DNA of 64,000 nucleotides from Hemerocallis citrina (lineage: Eukaryota; Streptophyta; Magnoliopsida; Asparagales; Asphodelaceae): positions 249,861,073-249,925,072 of the forward strand of contig CM030358.1 in NCBI GenBank assembly GCA_017893485.1, read 5' to 3'. The position numbers and the translations under genes are program-made. Within the stretch, counting starts at the first letter, position 1, and each line of letters starts with the position of its first letter. Below the pieces are notes generated by a model. It did no database searches, was not told the DNA's origin, and saw only the letters and a list, made by a program, of their open reading frames with translations. This document shows, piece by piece, positions 55,301 to 64,000 of this stretch.

Positions 55301-55309
55301 AAAAAACCG

Positions 55310-55938
55310 CATATTCAACTCCCTTAATGGTTGCCACATGTAAAAAACCAACATTAATCTCTAATATTGTAATGGAAGAGTTGGATTGTCATTTGTAGAC
55401 AATCTGTAATTTATAAATATTTATTTAACCATCTAATCTCAATCATTTATTTTTAAGTGAGAGTTATATTAACCATTCATTTACTCAACTGTGGTTAGTT
55501 ACCATAATACACTCAAAGTTCATATTTATTTACGACATAATTATTTACAAAAGTGCTACTTATATAAAATAAAAGTTTGTGTCACTAGGAGTTATTTGTA
55601 AAGAGTAGGTGACGAGTAAAGGGAGGTCTCAGGTTCGAGGCCAGATTACGTCTAATTATTTACTATATTAATTTTTTTTTATTAGAACCTATACAAGCCA
55701 TAATAACTATTCAGAACTATTTCCAAAATTACCCACTTTTAAAAGTATTTTCCAAATTAACACACTTTCAAAACTATTTACCCAATTGACCTATTCTCTA
55801 TTGATAGTAAGATTTTTTTGAAAACTATTTACAAATATAGGATACTTCCTAAACTATTTGCAATAAAAGGACACTTGGAAGTAATTTTTAAAAAAGAACC
55901 TTAACTCAAAACTAAAAAATTTCATCTCACTATCCTAC
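55310..55938. other. Spacer with Helitron-like start and B-box-like sequence
   Basis: TCTCTAATATTGTAATGGAA at 55358 resembles the 5' end of the Helitron at 46845. No matching hairpin and CTAG end follows, so at most it is a truncated copy. CTCAGGTTCGAGGCC near 55628-55642 resembles a pol III B box. A stretch at 55720-55790 resembles the Pack-MULE terminal repeat (AAAATTACCCACTTTTAAAA), a possible scrap of a related element. Confidence 0.35.
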
Positions 55939-57400
55939 TTAAAAATTGGATATTTCACAGAAAATAAAGAAATTAAGATTAAAAAATTTCTCAAAATTTA
56001 AAATAAGAAACATTGATAGTAAAATAATAGAAAGAAGGCATATAAATGATAAGAAAATATTAAAATATTTAATAACAACAAGTAGAGTAACTAAAAAACT
56101 ACCTAAAGAAATATAAAAAGAAAAAAGCATACAAGGTATTAGATTATAGAAATAAAGAAGTAAGTTAGTATTACCAACACCCACTAGCATATAGAATATA
56201 AAGCTAAGTATGGTTAATAGTCCAAAAGTAGAAATATCAATACAAAAATTAAATTCAAAAATAGAATTAAAAATTTATATGAGAAACATTTAAGGGTTGG
56301 AAGAGGATTACAATGGCCCAGAGTTCGTAGGAACTATATGAAATGATTTAAAAATTATAAATAAGAATATAAAAGAACTAAGTAATTATATACGAAAATA
56401 CAGAAGAAGAATTATGCATAACGGAAGCGGGTATGAAGAAGTTAGAAGTTATAACAAAGGTTAATAAAAATATTTTAGAAATAGAAGATTTAATATCAAA
56501 TCCAAATTCAAGGGAAGCAGAGGAAGCCTTAAAAATCCAGCTATAACAAATGAAGAAATAAAAATGGATCAAGAAAAAGCCAAGATTATAACAAAACCTA
56601 CAGAAATTTCGTCTAAAATGTATGAATATTTAAGACCACCACCTAATAAAAGTTCTTATAACCTACCATGGAAATGGCAAAGTAGAGAAAGAAGTAAGTT
56701 AGGGAAAGAAAAAGAAAAAGAAACCCCAAAATGTGATCCCACAGAACACTAGCAGGAAATGACGAATGGTTAAATCTACAGTGTGTAATAGATATAAATC
56801 GAATAATAGAAGAATGAGTAAAAGTATCCTTAATAGTAGGATTTAGGCAAAACCTATCTGGAAATATATTTGAGAAATTTATAGAAGCAACTTTTATAGG
56901 AGTAGTAGCAAAATGGCAGAATGGACTAATAGAAAAAGAAAGAAATAATATCAAAAAAGCTAGACCAATTGATGACAAAGGAATGGTAGCACAAAGAACC
57001 TTAAGATTAAAACAAATAATTACGAATTATGAGATAGCAATAAGAACAGAATTTAGTGCCTACGAAAAAATAGAAAAACATAACATATATAAAAAGAACC
57101 AAGCAAGATGGAGGTTAAGCAATTTAGAAATATGCGATATATGTTATTTTGACAAATATGTTTGCGAATTTCTAGAATATTTTCAAAATAGTAATTATAC
57201 AAAAGAAAAAAAGTCCAATCTTAAACTCATTTTTCTGAAGCTACCTGATTCATGGAGTATAAATGAGAAAGTAAAACCAGAAACAAATACTTTAGGATAT
57301 AGAACACAATTTGTGAAGGATTATAGAGATAAAGTGTGCCAAGAAGTTAAAGCAACTATAAAATACTATAGGTAATATAAACAGAGAATTTGTTGTGAAG
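55939..57400 (+). pseudogene. Caulimovirid upstream region, possible movement/coat segment
   Basis: A continuous series of plus-strand reading-frame pieces rich in Lys, Ile and Asn runs from about 55950, with stops roughly every 30-60 codons. The longest open piece (56983-57375) contains ICDICYFDKYVCEFLEYF and a following Lys-rich stretch. I do not recognise a specific movement-protein signature. The position before the zinc finger suggests coat-protein sequence. Confidence 0.45.
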
Positions 57401-57900
57401 AGGCAAGACCAAATAATTGGGGATGTAATAATAATTACAATTATATAAAAATACGTAAAATTAAAATGCAAAGATATAGACCAAAATACAGAATTTTTTT
57501 AAGAGTATAAAAAACCTAATAAAAAATACTTCAGAAGAATAAATAAAAGCAAACAATGTCCTAAAAACCCCAAAAATGTGATAGCTATATATGCGAAGAA
57601 CTAGGACATATATCACCAAACTGTCCTGAAAGAATGAAAAAAGAAATCTAAAATATGTTGAAGAAATTGAAGAAATGTATAACTTAAACTATGAAAGCAT
57701 AGAATATGAGGAAAATTTGTCAGAAATAAGTGAAGATGAGGAAATAATGGTAATGAAAGAAGATAATGGAAGTTGAGATGAAATAGAAGAATGTGAAATA
57801 AATATGTTAACAGAAATAATATAAATAGGAGAACAACTAAAAAGGGAAGAAAATAATGAAGTAGTAAGAGAAAGAATAAGTTTTGACATACAAAAATATG
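57401..57900 (+). pseudogene. Caulimovirid coat-protein C-terminal zinc finger and acidic tail
   Basis: Around 57575-57635 the plus strand reads YICEELGHISPNCPERM, a CCHC finger with the first Cys displaced. It is followed by an acidic Glu-rich stretch (YESIEYEENLSEISEDEE) with stops. A zinc finger with an acidic flank at the coat-protein end is a family feature. Confidence 0.6.
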
Positions 57901-58499
57901 ATAAAATAAGAGCAACCAAACTAGACATAAATCCTAAAGAAATATTTAAACTTTCAGTATTTGAAAGAAAAAGAAATACCACAATAATAGTTAGAAATAA
58001 TAAACAACCCATAGACAAAGAACAAGCTCAAGGAAAGACTATAATACCATTGATAACAGAAAGATTAATAAGACAAGAAATGAAAAACGTAAGCGATAAA
58101 ACCAAAAAAACGTTGAGACACATACATCTAGGAGCAGTACAAATAATAATAAAAGCTATTTTAAGGAATGAATAAATACACCTTTAGAAATATTTCTAAT
58201 GGATGACAGAATAATATCCTGCACACGAGACACCTTAATAGGAATTGTACAGGAAAACCTAATGTACCAAAAAATAAAATTTACAATAAAACCTAATTTC
58301 TTTATAAGTACGGCAGAGAAAAATAAGGACAAAAATTTAATCATGTATCATCGATTATCAGGAATAGAAATGATATAAAAAAGTAAAGTAGTAAATATAC
58401 AAATAAGAAATATTTATATTTTTACAAGTAAGCATGAAGTAAAAAATAGAAACAATGATAACTTTAAAATTGAACCACTATTCCGAAAAATAATAAGAT

Positions 58500-59100
58500 A
58501 CAAACCAGCTAGAGAAAATTCTAAAATGACTATACCAAATTATATAGAATTTGACTTTAACAAAGTAAAAGATATTACAAAAGGTAAAGCACCACAAATA
58601 ATGTTTGGAAAAAGACCAATATCAATCAGAAATAAACAACATACATTAGAACTAATACCAATAATACATACATTATATAGCCAAAATGATAACCAATTTA
58701 AAATAGAAATAGAATATTACGACAGTGGTAAATGGAACAAGCAAATAGCTCTTGTTGATACATGAGCTACTAATTCACATATTAAACAAACAAATATAAA
58801 AACAACAGAATTAATATCATTACATAATCCATTAGACTATTATAACAATGGACATCCAATTGTCCATGAAATAGTACTACCACTAAAGATAAATAATAGA
58901 AATAAAATGCTATTACATTTACACGTAGACCCAGAGCATAATGTTAATAAAATATTATTAGGAACTGACTTCCTTACATTAGTACAACTGTATTCAATAC
59001 AAGACGAAAAAATAACAATAATAGTAAATAAATAGAAAATTGCACAAATGATTCCATTAAAAGTAACAAAAAATAAATTATACATACTAACAGAATTTGC
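58500..59100 (+). pseudogene. Caulimovirid protease region
   Basis: The open piece 58526-58765 ends WNKQIALVDT, then a TGA (58763-58765) and ATNSHIKQT. That is the aspartic-protease active site with the residue after DT replaced by a stop. A LLGTDFLTL block near 58960 is the downstream protease motif. Confidence 0.7.
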
Positions 59101-59699
59101 ATACTAAGGATACAAATCAAGAAACTATCATAATCTACTCGACACTGGAGCAGGCACCAACCTATGCTGAGAAAATATACTACCAAAATGGAAACGAGAT
59201 GAATATAATAAAAGGACAATAAATGGATTGACATGGTAAACCATCATACTTGAAAAGTATCAACACATACCGATAATATACCAATTTGATGATATGAATA
59301 ATAAAACACTATTAGGAGACGATTTTTTCCCAACAATACTATCCTATAACTATCACAGAAATTGGTTATAATTACAACACCTTATAAACACCAAGTAATA
59401 GCAATTAGAATAACATGATCTTATTACAGGACAGACTTATTACATATCAGAGTTTCTTCAGCCCAACATGGTGAATACCAATATTTATTGAATAAAACTA
59501 GAATACAACAAGTTCAAGTAACAATTATATAAGAAATATTACAAAATTAATTAGAACTCTGTGGAGAAGACCCTTTAGCAAAATGACACTTAAGTAAACA
59601 CACAACTCATATAGAACTAATAAATAAGAACAAAATAATAAAAGTTAAACCCATTAGACAACTCCAACAGATTTAGAAGAATTTAAGATACATATAAAG

Positions 59700-60905
59700 G
59701 AACTAATGGAAAACAGTTACATAAAAAAATCACAAAGTCCACATTCATCATCAGCATTCACAGTAAGAAAACATTCAAAAGAAAAAAATAGGAAAATATC
59801 GATGGTAGTAAATTATAAGAAATTAAATAAAAATACTAAAAGATTTGGATATCCATTACCAGATGTGCAGGTACTACTAAACACAGTAAGAAAAAGAAAA
59901 ATATATTCTAAATTTGACTGCAAATCAGGATTTTACCATGTAAAACTAACAGAAGAGTCAAAAAAGCTAACAACATTTAGTACACCGCAAGAATTTTATG
60001 AATAGAAAGTATTACCATTTGGATATAAAAACAGTTCAGGAGTATTTCAAGAATATATGGATAAGATATTTGAGAAATAAAATAATTTTATACTAGTATA
60101 TGTAGATGATATTCTAATAGGATCAAAAAATGAAGAACAACATAAAGAACATTTAGTAAAATTCATAGAAATAATAAAGAATGACGGTATTACACTATAA
60201 AAAAAGAAAATGGAACTATTCAAAAATGAGATAGAATTCTTAGGAACAAAATTATTACATGAAGGAATGGAATTACAACCACATATATCAGAAAAAATAG
60301 AGACAATTCCTAATGCCCTAAAAGAAAAAAGAGAGGTACAAGCCATAATTGGACTACTAAATCAAACAAGAGGATACATACCGAATTTTTCAGCAAAAAG
60401 AACTTGGTTACAACAAAAACTAAAAAAGTTTAAGAAATGAAAATGGACCCCAGAGGATGAAGAAAAACTTAAATATTAAAATAAAAAGTTTCAGAATTAA
60501 ATAAGCTAAGACTGCCTGTTTAAGAATGTTCATGGATAATAGAAACAGATGCATGTGAAAATAATTGGGGAACAATATTAAAATTTATTGAAATAGGTGA
60601 AAAAGAGGAAAGACTAGCCAGATATACTAGTGGATCATTCACACATACCCAACAAAATTACCACATAAATGAAAAAGAATTATTAGCAATCTTAAAAGCT
60701 ATAAATAAGTTTGAATTATTTATAATACATAAAAAATTTACAGTAAGGACAGATAATACACAACCAAAGAGTTGAATAAAAAAATAATAGACCCAACTAT
60801 AACATATAAAAGATTGATAAAATGATAAATGGAGCAAGGAAATTATGACTTTTATAGAAAACATAAAAGGAAAGATAACATTTTAGCAGATTTGTTATAA
60901 AGAAA
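59700..60905 (+). pseudogene. Caulimovirid reverse transcriptase and RNase H
   Basis: Reverse-transcriptase blocks are visible as VVNYKKLNKNTKRFGYPLPD, SKFDCKSGFYHVKL, then a stop at about 60005, LPFGYKNSSGVFQEYMD, and the catalytic box FILVYVDDILIGS. RNase H follows with ETDACENNWGTIL, YTSGSFTHTQQNYHINEKEL and VRTDNTQ. At least five in-frame stops interrupt it. The end DNILADLL matches the usual RNase H C-terminus. YVDD with this RNase H and no integrase identifies a pararetrovirus rather than a Ty3/gypsy element. Confidence 0.82.
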
Positions 60906-61174
60906 CTAACAATTTTGCTTTTATAGGATGGAAAATAGAGTCCTACAAATAGAACAGGATATAGTCTTCTAAAGGAGAATATGAAGCAATTAAAAGGAGC
61001 ATTTAACCAATTACAATTGCAAATATGTGGTCTTCGGAGTATATTTTACCACCATATAAATGCAGAACTTATTGAGAAAATGAGTGAAGGGAGTGAACCT
61101 ATTAACCCACAAAATACAAGTGAAATCACAAAAATGGCCATACAAGAGGGAAGCTCCACATCTATACAACCAAC

Positions 61175-61346
61175 TATCTACAAAAAGAGAAATCAACTGG
61201 TTGAGAAAGCCACATGGGAATCTGAGGAGAGGATGATGAGAGATCATCCCGAGATTTTTTCCTAAACACTGTAATTTTATTTCTTTTGTTTTTCTCACTC
61301 TTTAGGCGTAGTTCCGAAGACGGAACTATTCTAAGGAGGGAGTATT
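61175..61346 (+). pseudogene. Ty3/gypsy chromovirus integrase C-terminus (chromodomain tail) and polypurine tract
   Basis: YKKRNQLVEKATWESEERMM followed by DHPEIF is the usual end of a chromovirus integrase/chromodomain. Then come the untranslated end (CGAAGACGGAACTATTC) and the purine tract AAGGAGGGAGTAT directly before a TGTAACA LTR start. Only this end of the element remains. Confidence 0.7.
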
Positions 61347-61872
61347 GTAACATTCCACACAAATTAATTTTTAAAATTTTGCACATATATTGTACGTAAA
61401 ATTTTATGCATTGTGTCCCTAAATTTTTCTAGAGTCATGCAAATTTTTTTTCTCATTTTAGTTTTCACACTTGTGTTTTTATTTTATTAAAACTCATTAG
61501 GCCTAAATCTATTTTTAAGCCCACTAGAAAAATTAATTATAAAATAAGGCCCATGTTTAATTCCACACTTAAATGAACACTTTAACTCTAGCATACTTGT
61601 CATGTAACATACACCTATAGTTAATTTAATAGCAGTTAATATAGTAGAATGAGAAGTGGTGTGCACATAGGGTGCACGTGCACGTATTGTGCACCCAAGA
61701 GGTTGGCCGGCCACTTAAGAGAAGAGGGGAGAGTGGGAGTGTGGGTTGAGAGAGTGGGTAGTTGTTTGAGTAGTGGGAGTCATCTCAATCATACAATACT
61801 CCTATAAATACCTCTCCTTCTTAAACATGAACACACACTTATAATCAAACAAAATTAAAAAGAGAAGAAGAC
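61347..61872 (+). mobile_element. Chromovirus LTR, right part replaced by a CACTA insertion
   Basis: It starts TGTAACATTCC after the polypurine tract. CCTATAAATACCTC near 61801 is a TATA box with a downstream leader. The sequence is cut at 61873 by a CACTA terminus, so the R/U5 end is missing in this window. It contains the palindrome-like GTGCACGTGCACGTATTGTG near 61672. Confidence 0.65.
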
Positions 61873-62164
61873 ACTACAAGAAATTTGCCATATACCAACG
61901 GACACCTATAGTGACGGATCTCTAAAACTGTGGGTATAGGTATCATATACCTACAAATGAGATAAAAGACTGTAGGTATAGTCCTAATTTATTTTCCCCC
62001 AAAATTTTTTATTTTCCCTCTCTCTTTCCCCAAAATATTTCATTTTATCCCTCTAAAACTCCAAAATCCCTCTCTCCCCAAACCCAATCTCTAAATCCTC
62101 CTCTTCCCACTGCCATCGCCCCCCTCTTCCCTGCTGCCGTCGCCTTTCCCGCTACCGTCGCCCG

Positions 62165-62465
62165 CGCTTCGCACGTGGCGGCCCCATCTTCATCCCTGAC
62201 CTCATCGGCCCCCTCACCTCCATCCACGCCTTCATCTCCTCCCTCGATCTAATCTCGGTATTCAACCCTTCTTTTTACTCTTTCAATTTCTCTTTCAATT
62301 CAAGCAAGGAAACCCTAGTTTGACAATTTGGTTTGATTTTGGCTGCAGAGTCTCGAAGACGAACTCGATTCCACCGCCGATTTCGAGGACGAACTTGGGG
62401 TTGAGGAGCTTAGGGTTTACTCGGAGGAGGAGTTGGTGGAGAGAGCTCTGAGAGAAGGGTTTCAG
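62165..62465 (+). pseudogene. Captured gene fragment, two exons, SRD2/SNAPc-like
   Basis: A first exon-like piece ends at a GTATTC donor at 62257 and encodes RFARGGPIFIPDLIGPLTS. A second, 62349-62465, is bordered by GGCTGCAG and GTATGT and encodes DELGVEELRVYSEEELVERA. Joined, they remain in frame. The RGGPIF...VGPLTS-like and DELRVYTEEEL-like blocks recall the N-terminus of plant SNAPc subunit SRD2, from memory and unverified. No start codon is visible upstream and no later exon is recognised. It is a fragment, GC-rich at its start and unlike its surroundings, as expected of gene capture. Confidence 0.4.
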
Positions 62466-63088
62466 GTATGTCTTTAAAGATGATGGTGATACAAGATTTA
62501 GATGATGATGATGCAACTATCTACCCAGGTCTTTTTGACTTTTTTGTGAATGTGTGTGCTGTGCCCAAAAGGCCTCAATTTGATAGTTATCTTGAAATAC
62601 TACTACAATTATCATCCGTTTCGTTGCCTTCAGAAGCTGTCCATGTGGTAAGCCCTCTACATCCAAATACGTTTTATCTAAGAGTTTGTTTTCTTTGTGG
62701 TGAAATCTGTACAATAATTCCGGTTAGCTCTCTACATCTAACTACTGATGCTGAAGTTTATGTTAGGAATCCATGTTAATATTCCACATTAAAGTGTTTA
62801 TATCCCCATCTTTTGCCACAAGATCTAATGCATCTATGGATGGTATAGTGTGTGTGAAAAGACCATTGAATCTTCTGTGATTCAGTTTCATCTTTGTGGC
62901 TTTGGTTGTGTACTGGTGATTTGGGAGAGGCTAATTAAGAAAATTAGCTATGTCATAATTGGCAGCTAAAGAGACTTGAGACTTATGGGTGAATCCATAG
63001 AGAAAAGATTTTAAGGTTGGTGGGGTTTGTTTAGATTTTGTGACATGAGTATTATGACTTGTAGGTGAAATAGATTCTGTTTAGATTT
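62466..63088. other. CACTA interior, no recognised gene
   Basis: A 312-bp open frame (62468-62779) contains a near repeat, ATCTAAGAGTTTGTTTTCTT and CTACATCCAAATACG-like pairs, but I do not recognise it; it may include intron sequence of the captured gene. The rest is AT-rich. Confidence 0.35.
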
Positions 63089-63269
63089 CCAGGAAGAACC
63101 CCCCTATCCAGACCAGAAACAGATGAAATATTGATCACAGATCCTTTAACCTTTGCATCGCGCATTCGTATACAAACATGCTTAGATACTAGCAATAATC
63201 CGGTTAGATTCGTCCTTAAATTATTAATCCATTCCTCTTCTGGCCAATGCAATGGGGAATAGACACCAC
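63089..63269 (-). pseudogene. Short-chain dehydrogenase/reductase exon fragment
   Basis: Minus-strand exon after CTCCTCAG (acceptor) encodes [20 protein letters not shown], then [14 protein letters not shown] and [19 protein letters not shown]. It has the conserved Asn of NLTG and the catalytic-region Ser of NISS, as in plant FabG-like short-chain dehydrogenases. The Tyr-x-x-x-Lys exon and the Rossmann start are missing. It is probably a captured or relic fragment and cannot make an enzyme. Confidence 0.75.
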
Positions 63270-64000
63270 CTGAGGAGAACCATCCGTCAGTGCAGTTTGA
63301 TAGTGAAAATCTTAATTAAGAAAATAGAGTGAGACATATTATATCCTACCATATCTACTGAAGGTTTTATATTAATAATGTAGGTATCCTATTAATCTAG
63401 ACTTAGACATAATACATTTTTAGACTTTATAATCTGTGAGTCTTCCGTATGTTTGTTGTCGATGTCAATGTAAACCAGATCTTCATAGCTTATACTATTA
63501 TCTCCAACTTATTATGAGAAAATGCCATCATAAAAGGGAGGACAACAACTGTCACTCACTGCTTTGTCGAATGCCCAACTTGTAGATATTCTCTACTATT
63601 AGTCATTGCCAAGATAAAAAAAACCAGTACTGCAAAAGATAGTCTGGAAAGTAAGAAATATTTCACTATCTAAACGAAAGATAACTTTCTTGAGCCCCAT
63701 GGTTCTAAAACAACAATCGGTATCAGGCCACCAGGACATCTTCCATAGGAAGCTCACCTCACCACCAGGACATCTTCCATCATTTACTTACCTTACAAAT
63801 AATGAAAAAATTACAAATCTTTTGGGTTTTGGCCATAAGATTGGGTTATGATAATAACAGCTACCCTTTTTTTAGCATTAACATCTACATTAGATATACA
63901 GATAAAGATATTGCATGAACTTTGCACATTTCGGTTAACTAGTACCCACAGGGAAGGTAGGAAAGTTTGTGTAGAACTTAACATACAGCAATTCCAAACA
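63270..64000. other. Unannotated terminal stretch
   Basis: AT-rich, without a convincing ORF. CACCAGGACATCTTCCAT occurs twice (about 63730 and 63765), a short tandem duplication with a 35-40 bp period. Nothing else supported. Confidence 0.5.

Larger units (their letters stand above)
55939..60905 (+). mobile_element. Endogenous caulimovirid (pararetrovirus) sequence, decayed
   Basis: About 5 kb of plus-strand sequence, very A-rich, encodes in order a long region with coat-protein-like and unassigned blocks, a CCHC zinc finger, an aspartic protease, a reverse transcriptase with YVDD, and RNase H. There are no LTRs, no integrase and no retrotransposon primer site, which is the Caulimoviridae layout. 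Every block is broken by stop codons in frame or by frameshifts, so it is an old copy. The genus is uncertain. The RNase H is followed within 100 bp by chromovirus-derived sequence, so the viral copy is partial or joined to another element. Confidence 0.8.
61873..64000 (+). mobile_element. CACTA transposon, left terminus and interior, right end outside the window
   Basis: CACTACAAGAAATTTGCCAT at 61873 is a standard plant CACTA end. Subterminal repeats around GTGGGTATAGG and its inverse CCTATACC-type sequences follow to about 61990. The interior holds exon-like fragments of at least two host-type genes. No matching TGTAGTG end is found to base 64000, so the right limit is unknown and the last kilobases are assigned to it by inference only. 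Confidence 0.6.

Overview
This 64 kb window is repeat-dense nuclear DNA of a flowering plant, most probably a eudicot. The evidence is the set of element families: Ty1/copia and Ty3/gypsy elements, Mutator-like elements (MULEs) with FAR1-type transposases, CACTA, hAT, Helitron, LINE, and an endogenous caulimovirid. The exons are flanked by GT...AG sites. I see no bacterial features, no rRNA or tRNA genes, and no gene I am confident is an ordinary host gene in its native place. Nearly every coding stretch belongs to, or was captured by, a mobile element.

Layout, left to right. 1-4302: minus-strand Athila-like Ty3/gypsy element (protease, gag, tRNA-Asp-type primer site, 1.6-kb LTR) running off the left edge and ending in a mudrA-like fragment. 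4303-7563: MULE debris, a 0.76-kb inverted-repeat element, 128-bp palindromic tandem repeats and a foldback. 7564-17477: a 9.9-kb MULE with about 60-bp terminal inverted repeats. It carries two convergent genes: an 11-exon ULP1-like C48 protease gene with an uninterrupted frame, and a FAR1-like transposase with one internal stop. 17478-19340: simple repeats and AT-rich DNA. 19340-25250: a second, heavily decayed FAR1-like MULE split by a 1,281-bp solo LTR, plus palindromic arrays. 25252-27690: a long-TIR nonautonomous element, a CACTA end and a hAT pseudogene. 27803-37578: a Ty3/gypsy element with 4.7-kb LTRs and a collapsed 1.5-kb interior.

37579-46261: a copia LTR remnant, then a complete copia insertion (TSD CCTCC) containing a 2.8-kb solo LTR (TSD CCTCA). 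46464-46845: a short Helitron. 47205-52260: a LINE split by a copia element with three LTRs (TSD AGAAG). 52792-55300: a Pack-MULE (9-bp TSD) carrying a DUF247 gene fragment. 55939-60905: a decayed endogenous pararetrovirus. 61175-61872: a chromovirus tail and LTR. 61873 to the right edge: a CACTA terminus followed by fragments of host-type genes (SRD2/SNAPc-like and short-chain dehydrogenase).

The most notable items are the 9.9-kb MULE, in which an intron segment of the protease gene has been copied into the intron of the transposase gene; a palindromic GTCGAC-centred motif shared by LTRs of at least three unrelated retrotransposon families and also present in gag-pol coding sequence of one; the Pack-MULE that captured DUF247; and the three-LTR tandem element. 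Coordinates of LTRs with target-site duplications and of splice sites were read base by base. Lineage names rest on motif recognition, not on a search.
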